Source: Tetradesmus obliquus (taxonomy: Eukaryota; Chlorophyta; Chlorophyceae; Sphaeropleales; Scenedesmaceae). Taken from it: a stretch of DNA of 64,000 nt. Below the pieces are notes generated by a model that did not search any database, was not told the DNA's origin, and saw nothing but the letters and a program-made list of their open reading frames with translations. The stretch's first letter is position 1, and every line of letters begins with the position of its first letter. The position numbers were made by a program, and so were the translations under genes. The stretch covers positions 2,997,501-3,061,500 of the forward strand of contig CP126202.1 of assembly GCA_030272155.1 (NCBI GenBank), written 5' to 3'. Below, piece after piece: positions 26,046-36,193 of this stretch.

Positions 26046-28720
26046 TTGCTCTTGCTGCACCTGGCATGTTCTGCTGCCAATATGACAGGCGTGGAAGCGT
26101 CAGCAGGTGGGGGCATGCGGCTGCCAGCAGGGGCACCAGCGGCAGCACACACCGCAGCACCAGCAGCAGCACACACCACAGCAGCTGCTGCAGAAACACT
26201 CATCAGGCAGGCAGCTTTTCAGGACTGCAGCAGAGCCTGGATGACGTTCACTCCAGCCTCAGCCTGCAGCTGCTTTCGGAAATGAAGGCTGCTGGCAGCT
26301 GTAGTTGCTTGCAGGAGTGCTTTGTCAGCATCTGGCGACCTGGCAGTGACATGTGTTTACCTGTTCAGCCTTCTCCTTACCAGGTGCTGCAAGGCATGCT
26401 TTAGAGCTGTACTACTCGATACTTGATGTAATGCAGTCAACAGTCACCTGCTTGTGACCTCTGCTGTTGCTTGCAGGAGCGTGACGAGCGGCTGAAGCAG
26501 CAGCTGGTGCTGGGCAAGGTGGGCAGCAGCAGCAGCAGCAGCAGCAGGCGGGCAGGCAGCAGCAGCACAGCAGCAGCAGCCGCCGGGCCGCCAGTACCTT
26601 GAGTCAATGGCTGCGGTGCTATAGACGCTTGACAGCGGCAACGTTGTTGATCGAGAGCAGCAGTCCTCAGACATGTCATGCTTGAGTATCTTGCCAGTAG
26701 CAATGTTCATATCCAGCTGGCAGTGCAACAGTTTGGCAGATGCGCTTTGCGTTGCATGCAGACTGTCAGTCTTTCAGAAAGTATCAAGCAGCATGTTACT
26801 CAGTGCCTCACCTTGTTGTGACTGCTGCTGCTGCAGGTGGTTGAGATACAAGATCTGGAACACTTGGAGTCGCTTTTAGACAAGGCTGGCAGCTCGCTGG
26901 TGGTGGTGGCCTTCTACACGCGCTCCTGCGGGGTCTGCAAGGAGCTGCTGAAAGAATTTCAGTCGATGTGTGAGGAGGCAAAGGCAGCGCAGGTGGGGAA
27001 GCGCCTGGTGCAAGCTTGGTTGGATGGTTGCTTGCGATGCCTGTTGTGTGCATGGCGTGCGTACAGCTTTTGTGTTCATAAGGAGCTGCTGAGGGAGTTT
27101 TAAGCAATGTGCAATAAGGCAAGGGCAGCACAGGTGGAATGGGATGTATGGTTCCTTGCAATGCCTTTTGTGTGCGTGGTGGCCTTCTACATGCACTCCT
27201 GCGGGGTGTGCAAGGAGCTGCTGAAGGAGTTCCAGTCGATGTGTGAGGAGGCGAAAGCAGCACAGGTGCGGTGGTGGCGCCGCTGTTGTCAGGCGTGTTG
27301 CAATGCTTAATGTTGTGCATGTGGCGGATATGCCTTTGGTGTGTTCAAGCAGCTGCTGAAAGAGTTCCAGTCGATGTGTGAGGAGGCAAAAGCAGCACAG
27401 GTGTGGGGTGGAGGTGTGGGGTGGAGGTGTAGAGCTTATTCTGCCGTGCCTGCTGTGTGCCTGATGTGCTGGTGTGATGCGCCTGATGCATGCTCTTCAA
27501 CGGCAGTGCACGGCCTGTGACGAGTCCTTGTGCAGTGGGAGTGATGCGCGTTGGCATTCCCTGTCGGCATGTGCAGCTGGCAACATGGAGAACTCAATGC
27601 TGTTTCTGCCCCGCTGCAGGTGCGGGCTGTGTTTGCGCGGCACAACACGCTTGTGCATGATGTGCTTGTACATCATTTGTCGCTTGCATGTGCTGCTGTA
27701 CAATGAAACTTTCTGCCGTGCTGCAGGTGCGGGCTGTGTTTGCGCGGCACAACCTGCTGGATGAGTTTGACAGCTGGAGCGACATCAGCGTGTGGCACAA
27801 GATCCGCGTGCCGCCAACCATCTTCTTCTACGACGGCGGCGCGGTGGTGAGTGTGCGGAAAAAAAAGAGTCTTACTAGGTGCAGGTACTGTTGTTACAGC
27901 ATACTGCACGTGGAAAGAGTCTAGTGCTGCTGAGGAAGCGCGGCATGCTGGGGTGCCTGCTACCCTGCTGCAGCAAGACACACCTGTTGCCATCATGCTG
28001 TTGAATTCATCACAGCAGCTTGCTCGCAAAGCGTCTGTGGCAGCGCTTCTTGTTGCAAGCTAGAGTGGCACAAGATCCGCGTGCCGCCCACCATCTTCTT
28101 CTACGACGGCGGCGCGGTGGTGAGCGGCAGTGGTTCAGCAGCAGATAGGCGCTACAAAACATGTGCCAGCATACCTTTTAGAGTCCGGTGCTGCTGCAGG
28201 AGCAGTGCATGCTGAGGTTCCTGATACTCTGTTGCAGCGAGGCAGTGCTCGCCTTGTGCCTCGTGCATCGGTTATCACGTTGCAGTCATTGCAGACGATG
28301 TGCAACGCATGTGCGGTAGCACTTCTAGTGATCAGATGTGTCAGCAGCAAAGCATGACTCGCTTGGCTACTACGACCAAGACTCTTGTCCTGCTGCTGCC
28401 GCTGCCGCTGCTGCTGCCGCAGGTGAAGAAGGTGACGCTGCATGACGTGCGCAGGATGGGAGAGAAAGCGCCCACGGTGAGCAAGCGCCTGCACGCCTGC
28501 CTGCGCTGCTGCCTGCACTCCATCACACAGCTCAGCTGTCTGCCAAGCTGCAGCAGGCTGCTGCGCTCTGTTACATCTGACGCTGTGTTTGTTACAGTAT
28601 CTGCGGGTCTCCCAGCTGCCTGCGCTGCTGCCTGCCTTGCAGCATGCTGCTGCTGCTCTTCACCATGCACGACAATGTGCTGGTCATGCTGCTCGGCGCT
28701 ACGTCACATTTCAAAATGTG

Positions 28721-28751
<31 letters not shown>

Positions 28752-28843
28752 AGATCCGTGAGATGATGCAGCAGGACATGCGCAACATGCGCACCATCTT
28801 CAGGCAGATGATCTTTGAGAAGGCGCCAGGCGCAAGGGACTGA
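26046..28843 (+). CDS. Atypical thioredoxin-like protein (ACHT-like, CGVC active site)
   Basis: Thiol-disulfide oxidoreductase, perhaps plastidic like plant ACHT thioredoxins. Firm exons: 26477-26518 (ERDERLKQQLVLGK), 26837-26992 (EIQDLEHLESLLDKAG, VVVAFYTRSCGVCKELLKEF), 27727-27846 (VRAVFARHNLLDEFD, KIRVPPTIFFYDGGAV with the cis-Pro), 28423-28476 (KKVTLHDVRRMGEKAPT) and 28754-28843 (IREMMQQDMRNM..., stop TGA). All join in phase 0. The active site is CGVC and lacks the usual preceding Trp. The segment between the active-site helix and cis-Pro is short for a thioredoxin fold. The 5' part is unresolved; a frame near 26210-26290 (LQQSLDDVHSSLSLQLLSEM) is a likely upstream exon and gives the approximate start used here. 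Three junctions have partial copies in the introns. TGTAA lies at 29465. Confidence 0.78.
27075..27401 (+). repeat. Three partial copies of the CGVC exon 3' end plus donor
   Basis: After the real exon end at 26992, partial copies of its KELLKEFQSMCEEAKAAQ end and gtg donor appear at about 27078-27132 (with an in-frame TAA), 27178-27264 (also repeating VVAFYMHSCGVC, with intact donor) and 27339-27401. The second copy could code for a whole second active-site motif. Confidence 0.9.
27612..27660 (+). repeat. Decayed copy of the acceptor end of thioredoxin exon 27727-27846
   Basis: gctgcag plus VRAVFARHN-like coding bases, then divergence, about 107 bp upstream of the real acceptor. Confidence 0.8.
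28062..28125 (+). repeat. Copy of the cis-Pro exon 3' end plus donor
   Basis: WHKIRVPPTIFFYDGGAV and its gtgag donor are repeated almost exactly about 275 bp after the real exon end at 27846; the coding bases differ at only about one position. Confidence 0.9.
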
Positions 28844-29464
28844 GCAGCACCGTGCACGTTGCTGAAGCTTCAGCGCGCCAGCAGTCGGCTGTTGCGGCTG
28901 CTGCAGGCATGCTGCTGCTGTTATCATGCCAGCGCTGGCACGCAGTGGCTGGCTGCGTATGGTGCCAGTGGTAGAGCAGAGGTCTGCTGTGCGTGTCGCG
29001 CAAGTGCTTGGCAAGGCACGCGCTGCCTTGTTGTGTGCTGTGCCGGAGGTTGAGCAGGCAGCGGGTTAGCGGTCAGTGGTGCCAGAGGTTGGGGTGCTTT
29101 CACGAGTTCTAGGCGATGCGCACGCCTGCAGACGTGTTTTTTGTGAATATGATGAGAGTTTGGCAGCTTTCCTTCCGCAGGAGGGCCCTCAGTCCTTGCT
29201 GCATTGTAGCATTGTATGATGCATCGGCACGGCGCAGCGTCGAGCGCCTTGCCGATTTGTACAACAGCAATGAAAGCCGACTGCCCTTGCAGGAGCGTGC
29301 TGAGCGCTGAGCACGTTGCATGGGCAGTGGAGGTGGGTTTGGGGAGGTGGCAAAGAGACTTGTTGTGTGGTTTGAAGGTTGCTGGTGTATGTTTTGATGT
29401 GCTGTTCAAAGTGTTGCGCAGTGCTGTCGTGGTTTGAGGGTGATCTCTGTTTGCTTCGGCAGTA

Positions 29465-29469
29465 TGTAA
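29465..29469 (+). terminator. Candidate TGTAA poly(A) signal of the thioredoxin gene
   Basis: TGTAA about 620 bp past the stop codon; no experimental support. Confidence 0.35.
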
Positions 29470-30783
29470 AGTGGTGGATGATGGTGTGGAGTTGCTGACG
29501 TGTTTGGTTGCTTCTGACTGACCACTGCCTGTAGTGTGTGGTTGCTCACACATTGAGACATGCTTGTTGTTGCGCTGACTGCGGACGCTGATTGTGCACG
29601 TACGCAGCCAGCAGCATGGCTTTGGGCAGATTTTGGCATCTGCCTCAACAAGTGGACATCTGGTGGTGTGTGAGGTGGTCCTGCCAGTCCCTCTGGTGCC
29701 AGGGCTGCTTGTGTTGCAGCAAGTCCGGAATCAGCTTACAATGTTTGCTGCGGTAAGGGACTTCGTGTCAGTGCTCGTTGTTTACTGTCGTTGTGTTGTT
29801 ACACGTGTGCCACTGGTTGCATCCAATTTCTCTGCATGTGTTGCGCGCAGACTTGCTGTGAGCAGCAGCATGTGCTCGACCTGTCAGCTGCACTTCATTG
29901 ACACATGGTGGGTGCGGAGGCTTTCGACTGTACAGCAGTGCAGCCTTCGGCGTGCGTGTGCATTGTTGTGACACACTGTCAGCTGAAGTTTCACTGGGCG
30001 GCACTTGCTGTGATGGGCGGTAGACGGCAAATGCGTTACAAGCTGCCTGGCTTGGAAGTGTTGCTGGGGTGCACTGCTGCTGCACCGCGCATGTAATCTT
30101 TGACACTAGTTCTGCTGTTGACAAGTGCTGCAGGAGGAGTATGATATTATGATCAACGGAACATGATACTGACTGGGGCTCTATTTGCGCTAGCACTCGC
30201 ATCAGCTCATTCACCGGCAATTCATTTCATATCGCCAGACCAGCCAAGTATTGTTACACAGAGCACCAGTTTCACCAAACTACCGCACAGCTCCCACCAC
30301 TACGTAAAGTGAACAGATTCATGCAGATATCTATTTAGACCTGGCCTTCAAGCTGTGCCACTGCAATGGCTGTACAGGCACTGCATAACCCTTGCAGCGG
30401 CCAACCCTGCCTTACACTACAGGCGCTGCAACTGCCGCACAATGTACATTGCTGCACATGTTTGTGGCAATGTCTATCGACTGTCTGCAACACTGATCTC
30501 TGCGCCACACACACCCAGGGCCAGCTGCTACCTTGACAACAGCATTGCCATCGGCCTTGCACCCCACTGAGGAGCAGGAGGCGGCAGCTTTGCTCCATTT
30601 GTGCTCGCAAGATGCAACAAAAGAAAAGCGAAAAAAGAAACATAGACAGTCAGTAACTGCACAATTATAAGTGTTGGGGATGCAACATGCAAGCGACAAG
30701 AAAACGGCATGAGCGCACCCACTGTGGCACAAGACATGCATAGTTAGCACGTACACAAGCAAGTTGCTAGGGTTGCACCCACC
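29470..30783. other. Gene-poor region
   Basis: Only short overlapping frames on both strands; nothing recognised. Confidence 0.45.
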
Positions 30784-30799
30784 TTGCTGACAATGCTGT

Positions 30800-31130
30800 T
30801 ACTGATGGTTTGTAGCCGGCTGGCGCGTGGCGGTCGGGGCAGTCGCGTGACCGGCGCCGCCGGCGCGTGCCGTCGGCGAGTGGCGTGTGCTGCGGGGGCC
30901 GGCTGCGTCTCCTGCGGGCCGCCGCGCGCGTCGCGTACACCTGCGGTGCGGAAGGGCGAGCTAGGGGGGCACTCCTGCAGGGCAGGGTCGGCAGGGCGGA
31001 GGCAGCGGGGCAGGGCAGAGGGCCTTAACTAGGGCTGAGTGCGCTGCCTGCTCGCCGGCACTCGTGCGGCTGCGCATGCCGGACCACGCGGGCCGCGCTC
31101 GCGGGCTCACGCCGCGTGTTGCTAAAGGAG
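30800..31130. other. CpG-dense, GC-rich block
   Basis: A stretch of about 330 bp far richer in G+C and in CpG (ggcgcgtggcggtcgg, ccgccgcgcgcgtcgcg) than any other non-coding part of the window, followed by an ATTAC repeat at about 31134-31156. The + frame 30784-31032 is Arg/Gly-rich and looks non-coding. It could be a CpG island/promoter or the GC-rich end of a mobile element. Confidence 0.6.
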
Positions 31131-32060
31131 GGGGTTACATTACATTACATTACATGCTCCACTCAACGAGGAGTGGGAACCCCAGTCAGTTACTGTGGCA
31201 GGTGTATCAGAGTCTGGCAGGCACTGCTGCGACGTAAGCCTTGCTTCTAGCAGGGCAAGGGCAGTGGCTGAACACCAGAGGTACTGCTGATACGCTGCAG
31301 TTGTGCTGCCGCTGCTTTGCAGGGCAGGGTGTGGCTGTGAGTGTGATTCTTTACGGCTGCCGCTACTCGGGCTGGCAGGGTTTGCAGTTACAGTAATGCG
31401 CGCGCATGCGCTGGCAAGGCTGTGTGCAGAGCCTGGCTGTCTCAGTCGGCTCGCTGCCTGAAGGTTTACCGGTGCTGTAATTTACAGCTGCACTGAAGGC
31501 TTTGGGGTGGCGTCGCCTCGCTCACTGAGCGGCTCGACGGTGGCTGTCACGCTGTGACAGGGACCTGCAAAGGCAAGGGGAAAGGTGCTAACCTATGGGC
31601 TGGCAGGCTCTAGTGTGTCTGCCGCTGGTTGCACTAGAGAATGTGGCTGGTTGCTGCTGACCCACTGAGCGCTGCTCAGGCTGTCAATTCAGCTGCTGCT
31701 GTCACGTTGTGACCAGCTAATGTAAAGGCAAGACTGTAAGGATGCACTAGCAGCTGGCAGATTCAACTGCTGCTGCTACTGCTGGTGCGGCGGCTGCTGC
31801 TGGCTACTGCTGTTGACCCGCTGAGCGCTGCTCAGGCTGCCAACTCGAGCCAGGCTTGAAGCAAGTCGAGACAGGGATTGTGTGTAATCAGCTACACGTT
31901 TTCCGAACCATTAAGGTCGAACTGAGGCAAAAAGGTCGAACTCAAACAATGGATGGAGCTGCCAACAAAGGGACTTACTACTCAATTGTACAAAGCTTTG
32001 ACACTGGAATGGACGTCAGTGAACAAAGTGGACACACCGACAATTATCAGTGAAGCCGGC
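31131..32060. other. Repeat-like intergenic sequence, possible mobile-element remnant
   Basis: Related blocks recur: a 'ctgagcgctgctcaggctg' motif at about 31664 and 31820, and a 'gctgtcacg(c/t)tgtgac' block at about 31533-31562 and 31699-31715, followed by similar tails. No coding region is seen. This fits a decayed element but has no diagnostic protein. Confidence 0.4.
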
Positions 32061-32082
32061 GCTTTTGTACTTCCGGCGAGCT

Positions 32083-32300
32083 ACCGCATGTCAGACATGC
32101 GGTCGGTGACCGTATGTCAGACATGCAGGCAGTGACTGTATGTCAGACATGCGGCCAGTGTGACATGCGGGCAGTGACCGTATGTCAGACATGCGGCCAG
32201 TCTGACATGCGGCTAGTCTGACATGCAGCCATGTCTGGCATGCAGCCATGTCTGACATGCGGCCATGTCTGACATGCGTGCTTAGCACTGACCGTATGTC
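32083..32300. repeat. Satellite with direct and inverted TGTCAGACAT cores
   Basis: Several copies of tgtcagacatgcgg/cagg (at about 32088, 32115, 32139, 32181) are followed by copies of its reverse-complement core atgtctgaca (at about 32250 and 32265), with truncated tgacatgcgg units between. The whole block could fold back on itself. Confidence 0.88.
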
Positions 32301-32809
32301 AAACTCCTGGCATACCCAGTTCGAAACCTGATCAACTCACAAAAACAACTTGCCTCCTATAATCAACTTTTTACAATTACAAGTCTAATGCTTCAACACG
32401 TAGTCAATCTAGAAGCTGGTGCCAACAGAGGGCATGCCAGCGCTATGTCGCTGCTGCTTCATGTTCTTTGTGTTTGCCACACAATGTGATGTGGCATCAC
32501 ACTCTCTCGCCGGTAGCTCCCCACATCAAGTTTGGCACATGCTGCGCTGTGCAGCTACACCCAAAGGTTGGGTGTGCACATGCATGGTGGCTGCGCAATT
32601 GTGTAAAAGCGAGCACCCGGAGCGTGGCTAAGCGCACTCAGAGGCAGGCCAGCACATGCACACGCGCAGCGGACGTTCTGCAGTGCCTGGCAGGTGCTAT
32701 TAGGTGGTGGGCACATAATAAACAGCTGGCACACGATGTGTGTGCAAGCACGCACAGAGTTGCTACAGTTGCTTGTCATCCTGCTGCTGCTGCTGCTGCC
32801 GCTGCGTTG

Positions 32810-32849
<40 letters not shown>

Positions 32850-33071
32850 ATAGCTGCTGTTTTAGAAAGCTGGCTGCACTACTGAGACATCAGCGACCTA
32901 ACCCAGATCCTTTCCATTGCCTGATTGCTGCTTCTGCTGCTCCACAGAAGCAGGTTGCTGTCAAAATATGCTTCCAGGTGTGTGGCGCGGAACTTGCTGC
33001 CGGTGCTGCTAGTTGCTGCTGTGCCTGCTGCGTTGGCGGCATCTGCGCTGCTTAGGCCGTAAACTCCCGCT
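32301..33071. other. Region 3' of the two-TM gene
   Basis: Holds a long CTG run at about 32810-32850 and a copy of the downstream gene's exon segment at about 32920-33020. No independent gene is supported. Confidence 0.4.
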
Positions 33072-33240
33072 TCAGCACCCTGCCTGCGCCCTCAGCGCCG
33101 CGCAGCTGCTCCTCCAATGCTCCATCCTTTCAGTTGCCTGATCGCTGCTTCTGCTGCACCACACACGCAAATTGATGTCAAAATTAACGAATGTCGGGTG
33201 TCTGGGAAGGAACTTGCTATCGCTGCTGCTGAATGCTGCT
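32920..33240 (-). repeat. About 210-bp-spaced duplication of an exon end in the two-TM gene
   Basis: The segment at 32920-33020 resembles 33132-33240 (shared gcctgatcgctgcttctgctg-type and gtcaaaat...aacttgct...gctgctgtg blocks); the latter includes the coding DSKFLPRHPTFVNFDINLRV. Confidence 0.65.
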
Positions 33241-34271
33241 GTGGGCGTGCCATTGCTGTCACTGCTCGCTGCTGCTGCAGTGTCGGAGCTGCTGTCTGCT
33301 GCTGCATCTGCAATAATAATGCGGATGCAGGTTTTTGCTGGTGCTGCCGCTGCTGCTGATGGCGTGTGGTCTGTGCTGCCCTCAGTGTCTGACTGCTGCT
33401 TGAGCGTGTCAGGGCAGATGGTGATGCTGGCTGTGTCATCAGCAGGCACCCTACAAGGTAGCAACATGTTGCAGGTACAGACAGCAGTGGCAGCAAGCCA
33501 ATCAATAGGTGTAGGTGACAGCAACAAGGCAAAGCATATGGGCTGGCGCTGTGCGTAGCTGCACTTGTGCCATGTGGATGGCTCAGCTGTGTGCTGTGCA
33601 GCGATGTACAGTTGTATTGCTGCTGCACTGGCTTGCAGCGATGCAATAGCTGCTTTACAAGCAATTCAACACGCAGCAAATTAGCACCAAAACATGGCGA
33701 TGTACAATTTTTGGTTTGTGCACCAAAAATACACAGAATCAAGTTGGGCCAGACATTAGCAATGCATAAACTCCTCCATCTTGGCTACTGCTGCTTCTCA
33801 GCCACGAATCGCTGTCATGCACTGCTGCAGCTGCTGTCCTGGTCCGCACCTGATGTAGCTGTTTTTGACGCCAAATTTGAAACCTGTGCTTCCGACGCCC
33901 CGATGATGGTAGGCGCTGACGGTACCCTTCTTGGCTGGCACTTTGCGCGGGATTCCCTGCGAGAAGGATAACACGCGATAAGCACGCGCGGCAGCAAAGC
34001 AGAATGCTGCAAAGATGATGGTGAGTGTCATTGGTCTGTTCAGCAAGCAGGCAATAGGCTGAGGAAGCGCTGACGCCCCCGGGATGCATCTCGTGGCATG
34101 GCTGCTGGCATTGGCGAAGCTGGTTGCAGCAAGGACAGCGGCGCCCATGCACAATGCAAGGATGCAAATGAGTCCCATAAATCTTGATACTCCAATGGTT
34201 GTGCAGGCAGCTGTGGCCCGAAGGCCAGGCTGCTGCTTTGCCGAGTTGTGAATTGGTAGCAGAGAGCGCAT
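33072..34271 (-). CDS. Unidentified protein with two predicted TM helices
   Basis: Not recognised. Two exons fit in phase: 34271 down to about 33852 (donor gtgcgg) and 33450-33072 (stop TGA/TAG frame end). The first encodes a basic/Ser-rich leader, a TM helix (MGLICILALCMGAAVLAATSF), a second hydrophobic helix (MTLTIIFAAFCFAAARAYRVL), then basic GIPRKVPAKKGTVSAYHHR and GSTGFKFGVKNSYIR. The second starts VPADDTASITICPDTLKQ, has an Ala/Ser/Asp-rich middle and ends near HPTFVNFDINLRVW. It could be a small membrane protein of the plastid or secretory pathway. Start and stop are both uncertain because of the exon-end duplication nearby. Confidence 0.42.
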
Positions 34272-35066
34272 GGTTGCTTTGGTTCGTGGACAGCGTTTGT
34301 GTTCACAGTGTTTTGTGTAAACAGGAATGAGTCACAAGTCGGATGGAGTATACGAGTTGCAGCTCGACAGTGCAAATTGTTACATGACAAGCAGTAGCAA
34401 CTGCTGTAGCTCAGCACTGGGCACTGCCCAGCAACGAAGCAGAAACTGCTCGAACGAGAGAACTTCGCGAAAATAGCCTCCAATGCAGGTTTGGTGGCGT
34501 CCTGGGGCAACGAGTGTACTGGTGTGCTGGCACCCACACCGCAGTACATGTGCTGCTGTACACTGGCATCGCATGCCTCATCAGGCTCCAGTTGGCCACA
34601 GCTTCCTTACGCTCTCTGCATCTGAAGCCCTTTTTGTTGGCGGACGGTAGCAATTCCATTCGCTCCATTACACACCGCATGTCAACTGCATGGCATCAAG
34701 CCACCAGCAACTCAGCTGCACCGCCCACCAGGCTGTGGTTCAAAGCCACAGCCCGTGTGGTTAAAACTCACAACCTGATTGCGCCTTCCACAGCAATCCA
34801 GGATCTGCTGGTGCAGGCAGGCACAAAGCCTCTGCCCAGGCCTCCTGTTCAAACGTGGCATGCAAGCGCGGCTGAATGCAGACGCATGTCAGCTCTTGCA
34901 GGAGATCCAAGCATTTGCGCATCGCCAGGAACCCACAAAGCTCTTTCGGGCATCACTATCAGATGTGCGGCAGTTCTCAATCCTGCCAAAAGTGCTGAGC
35001 AATAACCTTTCCATCAACAGAGCGAACGCTTGCTTGCACCAGCCTTACCAACCAACCAAACCAACT
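34272..35066. other. Region between the two-TM gene and RNF10
   Basis: Contains frames on both strands (for example + 34514-35005) with no recognisable motif; most likely promoter of the two-TM gene plus 3' UTR of RNF10. Confidence 0.4.
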
Positions 35067-36157
35067 TCAATACCTGCGCTGCCCTGTGGCAAATAACACC
35101 ATCCCTTTCTTGCCTTTCTTGCTGCTGCTGCTGCCGCCAGATCCCGCACCCCCTGCCGCCTCACTACCACCCCCCTCCCCAGCTGCTGCTGCTGCTGCAG
35201 CACTCCCGCCTGGCCCTCCATCCTTACTCCCTAGCACTAGCCACCCAGCTCCCCCAGTAGCCGCACTGCTGCTGCTGCCCTCGCCAGGGCCCTTTGCTCC
35301 ACCTGCTGCTGCAGCACCCCCTGCAGCAGCCCAAGAGCTGCGGCCAAGCAGCACAGCAGCATTGCTGCTGCTGCTGCTGCTTGCTGCCGCGCCAACCCCA
35401 CGCTGCCCAGAGGCACCGCTGCTGCTGCCGCTACCTCCTGACAGCCGTGCAGCTGCTGACTGCCCGCTGCTTTTGGAGGCACCCCAAGCTCCCTTCAATG
35501 CAGCAGCACCAGCAGCGTCTGGCCCAGCAGCAGCAGCAGCGCTCCCTAGCTCCCCGCTGCCGCTGCTGCCAGCTACTGCTGCAGCAGGGCTGCTGCTGGG
35601 CAGGGCAGGCCCACTTGCTGCAAACCCGAGCTTCGCCATCTTGGCAAAACTCACTCCCCCAGGTGGTGAGCTGCCAAGTACAGCACCTGAACCGCTGCCA
35701 CCTGCTGCTCCTAATGCAGTGTCATGCATCACTTGTGCTGCAAGCGCCTCTTCCATTTGCTCCGGAGTGAGCCCTGTAATGCCAGCAGATCCAGCCGCAT
35801 CACCACCAGCAGCAGCAGCAGCAGCAGCAGCGCCGGGTTCACCGGCACCGCCAAGCCGCGGCATCGCCAGCAGCTCCGCAGCAGTCGGCCCCTGCCGTGC
35901 GCGCTGAGCTGCTGCTGCTGCTGCTGCCTCCCGGCGGCTCTCTCGGCGTGCTGCTTCGATCTTGCGCTTGCGGCGCTTGTCTCGGTTGGAGAGCTCTTCG
36001 GCAAAGGGTGCCAGGTCATCTGCTGAAAGCTGCGGCTGCAGCAGGGTGACCTCGCCGAGGCGGAAGGTGCCGTGCAGCGGCAGGTGGGACAGGAACTTCC
36101 AGCGGCGCCTGCGCGGGGCAGGAGGAGGGGGGTGAGGGGTGAGGGAAATAATGTGTT

Positions 36158-36193
<36 letters not shown>

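Noticed and set aside
32310..32345. tRNA B-box-like GTTCGAAACC
   Set aside because: No matching A-box or stems at the proper distance.
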